DNA from: an uncultured Bacilli bacterium
Lineage (GTDB): Bacteria > Bacillota_I > Bacilli_A > RF39 > UBA660
DNA length: 9,343 nucleotides
Assembly (NCBI GenBank): GCA_934095805.1
Contig: CAKOKV010000024.1
Coordinates: forward strand, 1 to 9,343
Direction of reading: 5' to 3'
How positions within the stretch are numbered: the first letter of the stretch is position 1; each line of letters begins with the position of its first letter. The notes below the pieces were generated by a model, which was not told the DNA's origin, did no database searches, and was given only the letters and a program-made list of their open reading frames with translations. The position numbers and the translations under genes were made by a program. Positions 1-7,116 of this stretch are shown piece after piece.

Positions 1-28
1 TGTTTGTATAGACTCTTTTATTTTGAAA

Positions 29-37
29 TGATATACT
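29..37 (+). promoter_or_regulatory. candidate extended -10 promoter for the pilin-like gene
   Basis: TGATATACT reads as TG-n-TATACT, an extended -10 element one base off the TATAAT consensus. It lies 22 bases before the start codon at 60, so transcription would begin near 44, leaving a short leader that holds the purine-rich ribosome site (about 45-52, GAAAGAAG). No good -35 is visible at the right distance, which is tolerable for TGn promoters. The match is short and the window starts only 28 bases upstream, so this is tentative. Confidence 0.4.
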
Positions 38-59
38 TAATATAGAAAGAAGAATAGGA

Positions 60-1160
60 ATGAAGAAAATAGGATTTACTTTGGTAGAACTTTTAGCAGT
101 AATAGCAATTTTGGCTTTGCTTGTTATAATTGCACTTCCAAATGTACTAAAAATGTTTAATGAAGCAAAGAAAGATTCATTTGTCGCTGAAGTCAAAAAT
201 ATTATTAAGACTGTACCTAATAAATATATGCAAGAAACATTAAAAGGCAATAAATTAGATGTAATAAATAATAATAAAAATTCATTGGATTTATCAAATA
301 ACGGTATAGAATATAATTTTATATTAGATACTAAAGGAAATATTAAAGAAATGTTTATTAAAAAAGATAATTATTGTATTAAAACTTCAAAAAAAATTAA
401 TGAGATAACTGCTTCAGATATTAGTGAAAATTGTGATTCTAATGAGTTTAATAGTATAGCAGGAACACTTATGAAAGATTATCTTTCAAAAGCTAATATA
501 GAAAATAGAATGACGGTTAGATCTTTAACATTTTATAGTGATGGTAGAACTATTAATTCAAATAGAAAATATGATGTTTCAGAAAATCAAAATGGAAAAA
601 TAATTTTATATGTTGTTGAATTATCTGATGAAATAAGGATTCCTTATGGAAGTGCTAAATTGTTAGATTTGATAATTGTAGCAGATGGTAAAATAGCTTT
701 ACCTAAGGACTCTTCAAACTTATTTAGCTTTTATGCAGCACCTTCCCATGGACCAGAAAGCAATTTTGTATCAATAGAATTTAATAATTCAGTAGATACA
801 AAAAATGTAACAAACATGAGTTGTATGTTATGCTTAAACCATGTTACAAGTTATGATTTAACTGGATTTGATACATCAAATGTAACTGATATGAGTTCAA
901 TGTTTGAAGTTTATGGATTTGATACTCCTATTGAATTTAATTTAAGTAGTTTTGATACAAGTAAAGTAATTGATATGTCTGGTATGTTTTTCAAAGTTGT
1001 TTCTAATTCTTTAGATTTAAGCAGTTTTACTATAAATGATAAAATAAATATTAGTGGAATATTTAGTGAAGGCAAAATAAACCATGGCTATGCAAAAGAT
1101 GAAAAAACAGCGAGCAAAGTTAATACTTTATTAAATAAAAATGTAGTGGTTGTAAAATGA
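60..1160 (+). CDS. prepilin-type N-terminal signal protein with DUF285/BspA-like repeats
   Basis: This 366-residue protein is predicted to be exported and membrane- or pilus-anchored. Residues 1-5 (MKKIG) followed by FTLVELLAVIAILALL form a textbook class III prepilin signal: cleavage is expected after Gly5, with Phe6 becoming the methylated N-terminus and Glu10 the conserved Glu5 of the mature pilin. A hydrophobic helix spans about 6-29. Residues 30-240 are a polar, Asn/Lys-rich region of no recognised family, with Cys106 and Cys125 possibly disulfide-bonded. Residues about 246-336 carry four degenerate copies of a DTSNVTDMSSMF-type unit, the signature of DUF285 (PF03382)/BspA-like repeats found in surface and adhesion proteins of Firmicutes and mycoplasmas. 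The gene stops with TGA followed directly by in-frame TAA. It has its own promoter candidate and terminator and no pilus assembly gene is visible beside it. A role as minor pilin, pseudopilin or adhesin is inference. Prepilin peptidase would be the expected processing partner. Confidence 0.8.
   Translation: MKKIGFTLVELLAVIAILALLVIIALPNVLKMFNEAKKDSFVAEVKNIIKTVPNKYMQETLKGNKLDVINNNKNSLDLSNNGIEYNFILDTKGNIKEMFIKKDNYCIKTSKKINEITASDISENCDSNEFNSIAGTLMKDYLSKANIENRMTVRSLTFYSDGRTINSNRKYDVSENQNGKIILYVVELSDEIRIPYGSAKLLDLIIVADGKIALPKDSSNLFSFYAAPSHGPESNFVSIEFNNSVDTKNVTNMSCMLCLNHVTSYDLTGFDTSNVTDMSSMFEVYGFDTPIEFNLSSFDTSKVIDMSGMFFKVVSNSLDLSSFTINDKINISGIFSEGKINHGYAKDEKTASKVNTLLNKNVVVVK
795..1067 (+). repeat. 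degenerate DUF285/BspA-like repeats inside the pilin-like gene
   Basis: Four in-frame units begin near residues 246, 271, 299 and 325 of the protein (about 795, 870, 954 and 1032). The first three share D-T-x-x-V-x-[DN]-M-S-x-M and the best two read DTSNVTDMSSMF and DTSKVIDMSGMF. The last copy is eroded (INDKINISGIF). Unit spacing is about 25-28 residues, as usual for DUF285. Such arrays usually carry more copies, so this is a short one. Confidence 0.75.
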
Positions 1161-1264
1161 TAAAGTTATATATGAAGGACTAGAACATATTTAGGATGTA
1201 ATTAATAACAATAAGTTTACAATATATTATTATGATATATTAAATCATTATTAGTTATATTATT

Positions 1265-1291
1265 AAGTCATCATTTGATGGCTTTTTTCTT
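1265..1291 (+). terminator. intrinsic terminator after the pilin-like gene
   Basis: AAGTCATC (1265-1272) pairs with GATGGCTT (1277-1284) around an ATTT loop, with a single G-T wobble, and runs straight into a T tract (1283-1288, then CTT). It lies 105 bases after the stop at 1160. The stretch 1161-1264 between them is AT-rich, and I see no gene or clear element in it. Confidence 0.85.
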
Positions 1292-1300
1292 ACTAAAAAG

Positions 1301-1329
1301 TTGCATTGAATTCTATTATTTGGTATAAT
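1301..1329 (+). promoter_or_regulatory. promoter of obgE (and probably the following large gene)
   Basis: TTGCAT at 1301-1306 (-35) and a perfect TATAAT at 1324-1329 (-10) are separated by 17 bases, and TGG before the -10 also makes it an extended -10. Transcription should begin near 1336, giving a leader of about 25 bases to the ATG at 1362. This is the strongest promoter in the window and sits immediately after the terminator of the previous unit. Confidence 0.8.
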
Positions 1330-1361
1330 CTATGGCGTAATTGAAAAGGGATGTGGTAACT

Positions 1362-2645
1362 ATGTTTATAGATGAAGTTAATTTAAAGCTTATTGCTGGT
1401 AAAGGTGGAGATGGATGTACTTCATTTTTAAGAGAAAAATATGTACCATTAGGAGGACCAGATGGTGGCAATGGTGGTAAAGGTGGAAGTATAATCTTTA
1501 AAGCTGATAAAGGTCTTCGTACTCTTATTGATTTAAGATATAAAAAAATAATAAAAGGTAATAATGGCAATATGGGTAGAGGAAGAAATCAAACAGGTCA
1601 ATCAGCAGAAGACATAGTTATCATTGTTCCAATTGGTACTACTATTAAAGATACAGATACAAATTTAATTATTTGTGATTTAGTTACAGATGGACAAGAA
1701 TGTACAGTTGCTCATGGTGGAAGAGGTGGCAAAGGAAATGCTGCTTTTATGACTAATAAAAATAAAGCACCATATACAAGTGAGCTTGGAGAACCAGGAG
1801 AAGAAAGAAATGTACTTTGTGAACTTAAATTATTAGCTGATGTAGGTCTTGTGGGATTTCCAAGTGTTGGTAAAAGTTCATTAATATCTGTAATAAGTGC
1901 GGCTAAACCAAAAATCGCAGATTATCATTTTACAACTCTTGTTCCAAATTTAGGAGTAGTAAAAGCTGGAGACTACAGTTATGTAGTTGCAGATCTTCCA
2001 GGAATGATAGAAGGTTCTAGTGAAGGAATAGGGCTTGGTGATAAGTTCTTAAGACATGCTAGCCGTTGTAAAATAGTAGCTCATGTTTTAGATATGGGAC
2101 AAGTAGACGGAAGAGATGTTATTGAAGATTATAAAATAATAAGAAATGAAATTAAGAAATATGATGAAAATCTATATAATAAAAAAGAAATCATAGTGGC
2201 AAATAAAATGGATTTACAAGTTTCAAAAGAAAATTTAGAGAGATTTAAAAAAGAATTTCCAGAAGCAGAAATTATAGAAGTAAGTGCTGCTACAAAAGAA
2301 GGAACAAAAGAATTAATATTTAAATTAAAAGAATTATTAGAAAGTCTTCCAGAAGAAGAATTATATAATAAAAATGAATTTGAAGATTATGTATTATACG
2401 AATTTAAACATGAAAAACCATATAAGATACAAAAAGTTGGCGAAGGTAAGTGGAAAGTTACTGGAGATGAATTAGAAAAACTTTTAAGAATGACAAGATT
2501 CAATTCAGACGAATCTGCTTTAAGATTTGCATCTAAATTAAAAAGACTTGGTATTGATGCAGAACTTAAAACACTTGGTGCTAAAGAAGGAGATACAGTT
2601 CAAATTTTAGATCAAGAGTTTGAATACGAAGAAAGATTATATTAA
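1362..2645 (+). CDS. obgE: GTPase Obg/CgtA, large-subunit assembly GTPase
   Basis: Obg is an essential, low-affinity GTPase that binds the 50S ribosomal subunit late in assembly and links ribosome supply to growth and stress signals (family knowledge). The 427 residues match the usual Gram-positive length. Residues 1-158 are the glycine-rich Obg fold (MFIDEVNLKL, GGPDGGNGGKGG). The G domain shows G1 GFPSVGKS (165-172), switch-I FTT (190-192), G3 DLPG (211-214), G4 NKMD (281-284) and G5 VSAAT (307-311). Residues about 345-427 form the Obg C-terminal (OCT) domain, ending in an acidic tail. I start at ATG 1362, not the in-frame TTG at 1341, because Obg proteins begin MFxDEV and the inferred transcription start (near 1336) leaves almost no leader for 1341. 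The ribosome site is probably AAAAGGG at 1344-1350, with a rather long gap of 11 bases. The large gene follows after 30 bases with no terminator between, so the two are probably co-transcribed. Confidence 0.97.
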   Translation: MFIDEVNLKLIAGKGGDGCTSFLREKYVPLGGPDGGNGGKGGSIIFKADKGLRTLIDLRYKKIIKGNNGNMGRGRNQTGQSAEDIVIIVPIGTTIKDTDTNLIICDLVTDGQECTVAHGGRGGKGNAAFMTNKNKAPYTSELGEPGEERNVLCELKLLADVGLVGFPSVGKSSLISVISAAKPKIADYHFTTLVPNLGVVKAGDYSYVVADLPGMIEGSSEGIGLGDKFLRHASRCKIVAHVLDMGQVDGRDVIEDYKIIRNEIKKYDENLYNKKEIIVANKMDLQVSKENLERFKKEFPEAEIIEVSAATKEGTKELIFKLKELLESLPEEELYNKNEFEDYVLYEFKHEKPYKIQKVGEGKWKVTGDELEKLLRMTRFNSDESALRFASKLKRLGIDAELKTLGAKEGDTVQILDQEFEYEERLY

Positions 2646-2665
2646 TAAAAAAGAATAAATATTTT

Positions 2666-2671
2666 GGGGGA
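2666..2671 (+). promoter_or_regulatory. ribosome binding site that fixes the start of the large gene
   Basis: GGGGGA lies five bases before ATG 2676. The in-frame TTG at 2664 would overlap this site and have no ribosome site of its own, so 2676 is the start. A run of five G in such AT-rich DNA suggests selection for initiation. Confidence 0.7.
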
Positions 2672-2675
2672 AAAT

Positions 2676-5600
2676 ATGTTTTGGTGGATTACTTATAAGA
2701 ATATATTAGATTATCTAGAATTTAGTACTGATAGTAATGAACAAAAAGAAAAAATAATTTCAAGAAATAAAAAATCTATATCTTCAAAAATAAATAAATT
2801 AGATGTTGATAAAATTATTCATTATTTGTTAGATGTAGACTTACCATTATCAGTAAGAAAGCTAATAAATGATAAAATAAATGAATTATATAGTAAAAAG
2901 GATTCTATTATGCTTAAATTAGTAGCTAATAGAACTTTTAGCATTGAAGAATTATACCATTTACATACAAATTATCCAAATAATGACTTTATAGATAAAA
3001 TTATTAAAGAATCAACATTTGATTCTCCATATAAAAATATTTTAGATGAAAATATACCATTTGAATATAAAAAAATATATATTGATGTTTATAAAGAAGA
3101 TTTCAGAGTATTATGCAATATATTAAAAGTTACAAAAGATGAAGAAGTGATATCTTATGTTATTGATAGCCATGATTATTCAACTCAAGTAATAGCATCA
3201 ATATTATTTGATTTAGAAGTTGATCCTAAAATAAAAAAAGAGGTTTTAAAAAAACAAATTAATGCCGACAATATCATTGGAGTTTTATCTTCACCACTAA
3301 CAGCAAATAAAGAAATAAGAAAAGAAATATTAGAAACAAAATACCCAGAATTAGTTCTAGCTGTTTTAAAATTAAATAAACAAGAAATTAGTTCAATGAT
3401 TAGATATGATAGTCATAATCATGAAACAATCGATTTAATAATAAGAAATAGAAGAAAAACCTTAGAAGAAGCAATAAAAGAAATAAGAATAGAAAATTTA
3501 TTTTCAAGTATAATTAATTGTTCACACAAGCCACTAACTGATTTAATAATTGAGATAAGAAAAGATGATCTTGGACTTGCAGTAGAAAAAATTAAATATC
3601 AGAATTTAGCAAACATTTTAGCTTCAACAGCAATACCATCAAAATATAAAGAAATAATATTAAAAAATAGAAGCGAACAATTAGAAAAAGATATCAGTAA
3701 ACTACATATATCTACAATACTTTCATATTTAAGAAGTCCTGATATAGAAGAATCAATTAAAAAATTATCCTTTGATTTAAGATTCAATGATATAGTTAAT
3801 GAAATAACAGACTTTTCGTTTTATCAAGTGTTAGGTTATTATTTTGATGAAAATTGTTATGGGGATCTAAATAAATTAATTGTTAAATTATGTGTAAGTA
3901 GTACAAATATATTTAGAATACTAAATAGTCAATATTTAAAAAAAGAAAAATGTATTCATTTAATAAATGAAAAAAATTATTTAATTGCTGAAATGTTAAA
4001 TAATATGCAGTTAGTTGATTTAATGGTAATAAGAACAGAACCAGATATTCCGATGGATTTTAAAGAAATAATTGTAGAAAATAATAAAGAATTAATAAGA
4101 AAAAGATTAACAGAATCTATAGGTTTATCTTTTGCCCTAGCATCCAATTTAAAAGGAGTACCACACTCTATAAAAGAAATGGTAATAGAAGAATTAAAAC
4201 TAAATAAAGATGAAGTGGATAATATATTTATATTAAGTAAATATTGTAATCGTGATATATTATTAAAAAAATATAATGAATTAAAAGAATATATAAGTAG
4301 TTTAGGAATAGATTTTTCATCATTCTTACAATATGGAGCAGGAAGTACAAAATATAAGAATTGGTTTAATTCAATAAATAATATATTAGTTAGAAATAAA
4401 AAAGAAGAATTTAAAATTGTAAAAGAATATTTCTTTAAAAATTATTACAATAGTTCTAAAGATAGTACAATAAATACAATTGAAAACTTCTTAGAAATAT
4501 TAACTAATTTTGATAAATATTATGATTTATTCATGTATTTTGCAACTAATAATTATATTTTATCAAAAGAAGAAAAAGAAAATATAAGTTTCTTATTTAG
4601 TAATGAACAATCAGTTATAATTGAAGAACCTAAAGATTTAAGTGAAGCTAGAAATGAATTATGTGAACGATATAAAAGAATGATAAATAAAGAAGATTTA
4701 ACATTAAATGAAATAAAAGAAATGTTTAACAGTATATTATTTTGTGATTCAAATAAGACAATTAGTAGAATAGGTGGAACCCTAGGACTAGCAAAGTTAA
4801 AATCAATGAATAGTAATTCAAAAACAATGGTTGATTATATAAATGTTTTAATGGAATATGTATCTTTAATAGAAATAGTTAATCTTTCTACCAATACTGA
4901 AGGATTAAAAAGAGCATTTAAATCGCTTTTAGATAATAATATGGAAGAATTTATTAAAATGCAAAGTGAATATAATAAATTATCAGATAGAATAAAAAAA
5001 CTATATGAATTAGATTCACAAATAAATTTAACTAAAATTGATAAAGCAAGAAATATGAAATCAGTGTATAATGAAAAACTAAGTGAAAAATATGGAACAA
5101 CCACTCTTGATTTTAGTGATAAAAATTATGCTTTATATGCTCATATATTAAGTGATAGAGAAAACATGGAAGACTTAATAAAAGGAAGAGCTGCTGGAGA
5201 TAAAAATTTTATTTCTTTAAGTCCAATAAGTTATTTAGGTCAAAAATATTATTATGGTATAAATTATAAAGTGACATTTGCTTATGACACTATACCAGAT
5301 GGCAATTTTATATGCAGTTCTAGAGAAAATATGGGTAGTAATGATTTAATAAATCAAAATTCAAGTGAAGTTAAAGAAAGAGAAAATGAACAACTTGGAA
5401 TATTAGATACTAGTGCTGTAACTAGAAACAATGCAGAAGCATTACTTTATAGAGAAGGTTTAAAACCATCAGGAATAATATTAGCAGGTGGTAGAAAGCC
5501 AACGGATGAAGAAATATCAATAAGTATAAAATATGATTTACCACTTATAATAACTCAAGAAAAAGATAGTAAAGTTAAAAATGCTAAAAATATTTTTGGT

Positions 5601-6554
5601 ATCAACGAAGAATACCAAACAAAAATAACACACAATCCAAAAGTTAGAGAGATGTTTGAAATAGTAAATAAGAAAATAAATATACAAAAAGAAAATAATG
5701 AATATACAGGAAGAGAAATAGCATTATTTACTGATAGTCATGGAATGTATGAACCAACATTAGCAATACTTGAGGATATTAAAAAAAGTGGAATTAAAGA
5801 AATATATAGTTTAGGTGATAATGTAGGATTAGGACCAAATCCTGATCTAGTTCATGATTTATTACAAGAATATTCTGTAAAAAGTATTTGTGGAAATAGT
5901 GAGTACTATAATATACTTGGAATTTCTCCATTTACATATTTCACTAAAGAAAAAGATGAAAATCAAAGATGGACTATGGATAAATTAGGTAGTCAAAGAA
6001 TAAAAGAAATGAGTAAATGGAGTCCATCAGTAGATTTAGAAGTTGGAACAAAGAAAATTGGATTATGTCACTTTTTAAATGATATACGATGGGATTATTC
6101 AAAAAGAAGTACATGGACTTATCAAGAAAACTTTATTCCAGGATACTCATCAAAACAATTTGATTATACGAATAGTGAACAAGCTAAAAAAGATTTAAAT
6201 AATTTATTATTAGGAGATAAACCTGGATTAGCAAAAGGAGCTAGAGAAGTAATAAAAAATCCATTATTAGGTGGTAAGAGAGTTAATGAATATGATGCAA
6301 TATTACAAGGACATACTCATTTTGATATACAAGATCATCTTGATGATACATTAATATATACATTAAGAGCAGCAGGTATGGGATATAAAAATGATATGAA
6401 AAATACTGCATGTTATTATATTTTAAGAGAAAAAAATGATGGAACATTTGATATTGAAAGAAAATTAGTTATTTTTGATAGAAACTTATTATTATCAAAA
6501 ATAGACTCTTCAACATTACCACATAAAAATTTTATATTAAAAATGGTAAAATAG
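2676..6554 (+). CDS. unnamed giant protein: helical repeats, ART-like segment, metallophosphatase
   Basis: I do not recognise this 1292-residue protein as a named family. Residues about 100-510 are degenerate alpha-helical repeats with recurring [IV]P-x(3)-KE-[IV]-type units. Residues 541-815 are helical, with a coiled-coil-like stretch around 715-806. Residues 815-960 are a compact, better-structured segment (ALYAH 819-823, FISLSPIS 845-852, NNAEALLYREG 918-928) whose His...Ser...Glu layout resembles ADP-ribosyltransferases. This is inference. Residues about 1013-1240 are a calcineurin-like phosphoesterase closest in style to the YfcE/Ap4A-hydrolase group: D1020 and H1022 (TDSHG), D1048 (GDNVG), N1074 (GNSE), H1132 (CHF), H1213 and H1215 (GHTH), all metal-ligand positions filled. 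About 80 residues separate H1132 from GHTH, an apparent insertion rich in Trp and Tyr. There is no signal peptide or membrane span, so it is probably cytoplasmic. It sits 30 bases behind obgE in the same probable transcript and ends at its own terminator. The phosphoesterase call is firm, while its substrate and the rest are unknown. Confidence 0.8.
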   Translation: MFWWITYKNILDYLEFSTDSNEQKEKIISRNKKSISSKINKLDVDKIIHYLLDVDLPLSVRKLINDKINELYSKKDSIMLKLVANRTFSIEELYHLHTNYPNNDFIDKIIKESTFDSPYKNILDENIPFEYKKIYIDVYKEDFRVLCNILKVTKDEEVISYVIDSHDYSTQVIASILFDLEVDPKIKKEVLKKQINADNIIGVLSSPLTANKEIRKEILETKYPELVLAVLKLNKQEISSMIRYDSHNHETIDLIIRNRRKTLEEAIKEIRIENLFSSIINCSHKPLTDLIIEIRKDDLGLAVEKIKYQNLANILASTAIPSKYKEIILKNRSEQLEKDISKLHISTILSYLRSPDIEESIKKLSFDLRFNDIVNEITDFSFYQVLGYYFDENCYGDLNKLIVKLCVSSTNIFRILNSQYLKKEKCIHLINEKNYLIAEMLNNMQLVDLMVIRTEPDIPMDFKEIIVENNKELIRKRLTESIGLSFALASNLKGVPHSIKEMVIEELKLNKDEVDNIFILSKYCNRDILLKKYNELKEYISSLGIDFSSFLQYGAGSTKYKNWFNSINNILVRNKKEEFKIVKEYFFKNYYNSSKDSTINTIENFLEILTNFDKYYDLFMYFATNNYILSKEEKENISFLFSNEQSVIIEEPKDLSEARNELCERYKRMINKEDLTLNEIKEMFNSILFCDSNKTISRIGGTLGLAKLKSMNSNSKTMVDYINVLMEYVSLIEIVNLSTNTEGLKRAFKSLLDNNMEEFIKMQSEYNKLSDRIKKLYELDSQINLTKIDKARNMKSVYNEKLSEKYGTTTLDFSDKNYALYAHILSDRENMEDLIKGRAAGDKNFISLSPISYLGQKYYYGINYKVTFAYDTIPDGNFICSSRENMGSNDLINQNSSEVKERENEQLGILDTSAVTRNNAEALLYREGLKPSGIILAGGRKPTDEEISISIKYDLPLIITQEKDSKVKNAKNIFGINEEYQTKITHNPKVREMFEIVNKKINIQKENNEYTGREIALFTDSHGMYEPTLAILEDIKKSGIKEIYSLGDNVGLGPNPDLVHDLLQEYSVKSICGNSEYYNILGISPFTYFTKEKDENQRWTMDKLGSQRIKEMSKWSPSVDLEVGTKKIGLCHFLNDIRWDYSKRSTWTYQENFIPGYSSKQFDYTNSEQAKKDLNNLLLGDKPGLAKGAREVIKNPLLGGKRVNEYDAILQGHTHFDIQDHLDDTLIYTLRAAGMGYKNDMKNTACYYILREKNDGTFDIERKLVIFDRNLLLSKIDSSTLPHKNFILKMVK
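2973..4205 (+). repeat. array of degenerate helical repeats in the large protein
   Basis: By eye, equivalent hydrophobic positions in the units (for example KKEVL, RKEIL, TDLIIEI, YKEIILK, FKEIIVE, IKEMVIE) fall near residues 110, 134, 163, 190, 218, 255, 291, 327, 364, 402, 430, 466 and 503. Spacing is mostly about 28 in the first part and 36-37 in the second. That is the scale of leucine-rich-variant or HEAT/Armadillo-like helical repeats. The repetition is in protein sequence only, and the DNA copies have diverged. Confidence 0.5.
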
Positions 6555-6586
6555 AAAAATAGTAGTAGAAATACCACTATTTTTTT
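6555..6586 (+). terminator. intrinsic terminator after the large gene
   Basis: AAAATAGTAGTA (6556-6567) pairs with TACCACTATTTT (6572-6583) around a GAAA tetraloop, with a single A-C mismatch, and the T tract runs to 6586. It begins one base after the TAG stop. Confidence 0.85.
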
Positions 6587-6594
6587 GATAAAAT
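6586..6594 (+). promoter_or_regulatory. candidate extended -10 promoter for the small membrane protein
   Basis: TGATAAAAT reads TG-n-TAAAAT, an extended -10 one base from consensus, whose first T is the last base of the preceding terminator tract. Transcription would begin near 6601, before the ribosome site AGGGTG (6608-6613) and the ATG at 6622. The -35 position falls inside the terminator hairpin and has no recognisable hexamer. Confidence 0.45.
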
Positions 6595-6621
6595 AATTAT
6601 AGAAAATAGGGTGCATTAATA

Positions 6622-7116
6622 ATGAAGAAAAAAGTTAGCAGTACCAGTAGTAAAAAAAATTCGATTAATAATACATTTAAAATAATATTAAAGCTATTTT
6701 TAATAATTTGTACTATGTTGACTAGTACATTACTTTTAATGTTATCATTAAATGATCCGATTAGTTTAATATTAAATAAAAACTATAAAATCTCAAAAGC
6801 AACAATAACAAATTCAAAATTAATTACTAATGATGATAAATATCAAGAATATGAATTTTTAAAATTTGAAATATCATATCATTTTACTAATAACAATAAA
6901 TCCGTAAAAAGTAATGATGTTATTGTTTCACCATTATACTATGCCATTCATAAATTAAAAAAAGACACATTAGTAATATATAATATTGAAGATACTAGTA
7001 AAAATCATATATTTCAAATATACATTCTACACTTCATAGTAGCTATTATATTATTTTGTGTATCTATAACTGAATTAAAAAAAACAATTTATTATAAAAG
7101 AGTGGAAAATATTTAA
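6622..7116 (+). CDS. small two-helix membrane protein, DUF3592-like
   Basis: This 164-residue protein has a short Lys/Ser-rich N-terminus (MKKKVSSTSSKK), a membrane helix at about 21-43, a soluble domain at 44-128 and a second helix at about 129-149 followed by a basic tail (KKTIYYKR). The positive charges at both ends put the termini in the cytoplasm and the middle outside. The middle has the feel of DUF3592: an A-x-I strand near 60-62, an alternating Y-x(2)-F-x-F-x-I-x-Y-x-F strand pattern (residues 77-88), and an ending of the form K-K-D-x-L-V-I-Y-N near 113-121 that resembles the KVGxxVxVYYNP motif. That assignment is recalled from pattern, not searched. It has its own promoter candidate and is enclosed by terminators, so it appears monocistronic. 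The AGGGTG ribosome site lies eight bases before the start. No function can be given. Confidence 0.7.
   Translation: MKKKVSSTSSKKNSINNTFKIILKLFLIICTMLTSTLLLMLSLNDPISLILNKNYKISKATITNSKLITNDDKYQEYEFLKFEISYHFTNNNKSVKSNDVIVSPLYYAIHKLKKDTLVIYNIEDTSKNHIFQIYILHFIVAIILFCVSITELKKTIYYKRVENI

Noticed and set aside
1161..1264. Possible small RNA or regulatory structure between the pilin-like gene and its terminator
   Set aside because: Only imperfect AT-rich inverted repeats (for example around 1228-1252) with mismatches, which are expected by chance at this composition.
1341..1361. In-frame TTG at 1341 as an upstream start for obgE
   Set aside because: It would add MKRDVVT before the conserved MFIDEV start and would sit about five bases from the inferred transcription start, without a ribosome site.
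1316..1570. Minus-strand open frame with a proline-rich translation
   Set aside because: It is the antisense of the Gly-rich N-terminal region of obgE, with no ribosome site or family resemblance.
2664..2675. In-frame TTG at 2664 as the start of the large gene
   Set aside because: It overlaps the GGGGGA ribosome site that serves ATG 2676.
3599..3787. Minus-strand open frames inside the large gene (also 4835-5104 and 6416-6616)
   Set aside because: They lie antisense to a continuous 1292-codon frame in AT-rich DNA, have no ribosome sites, and their hydrophobic composition is typical of reverse-complement shadows.
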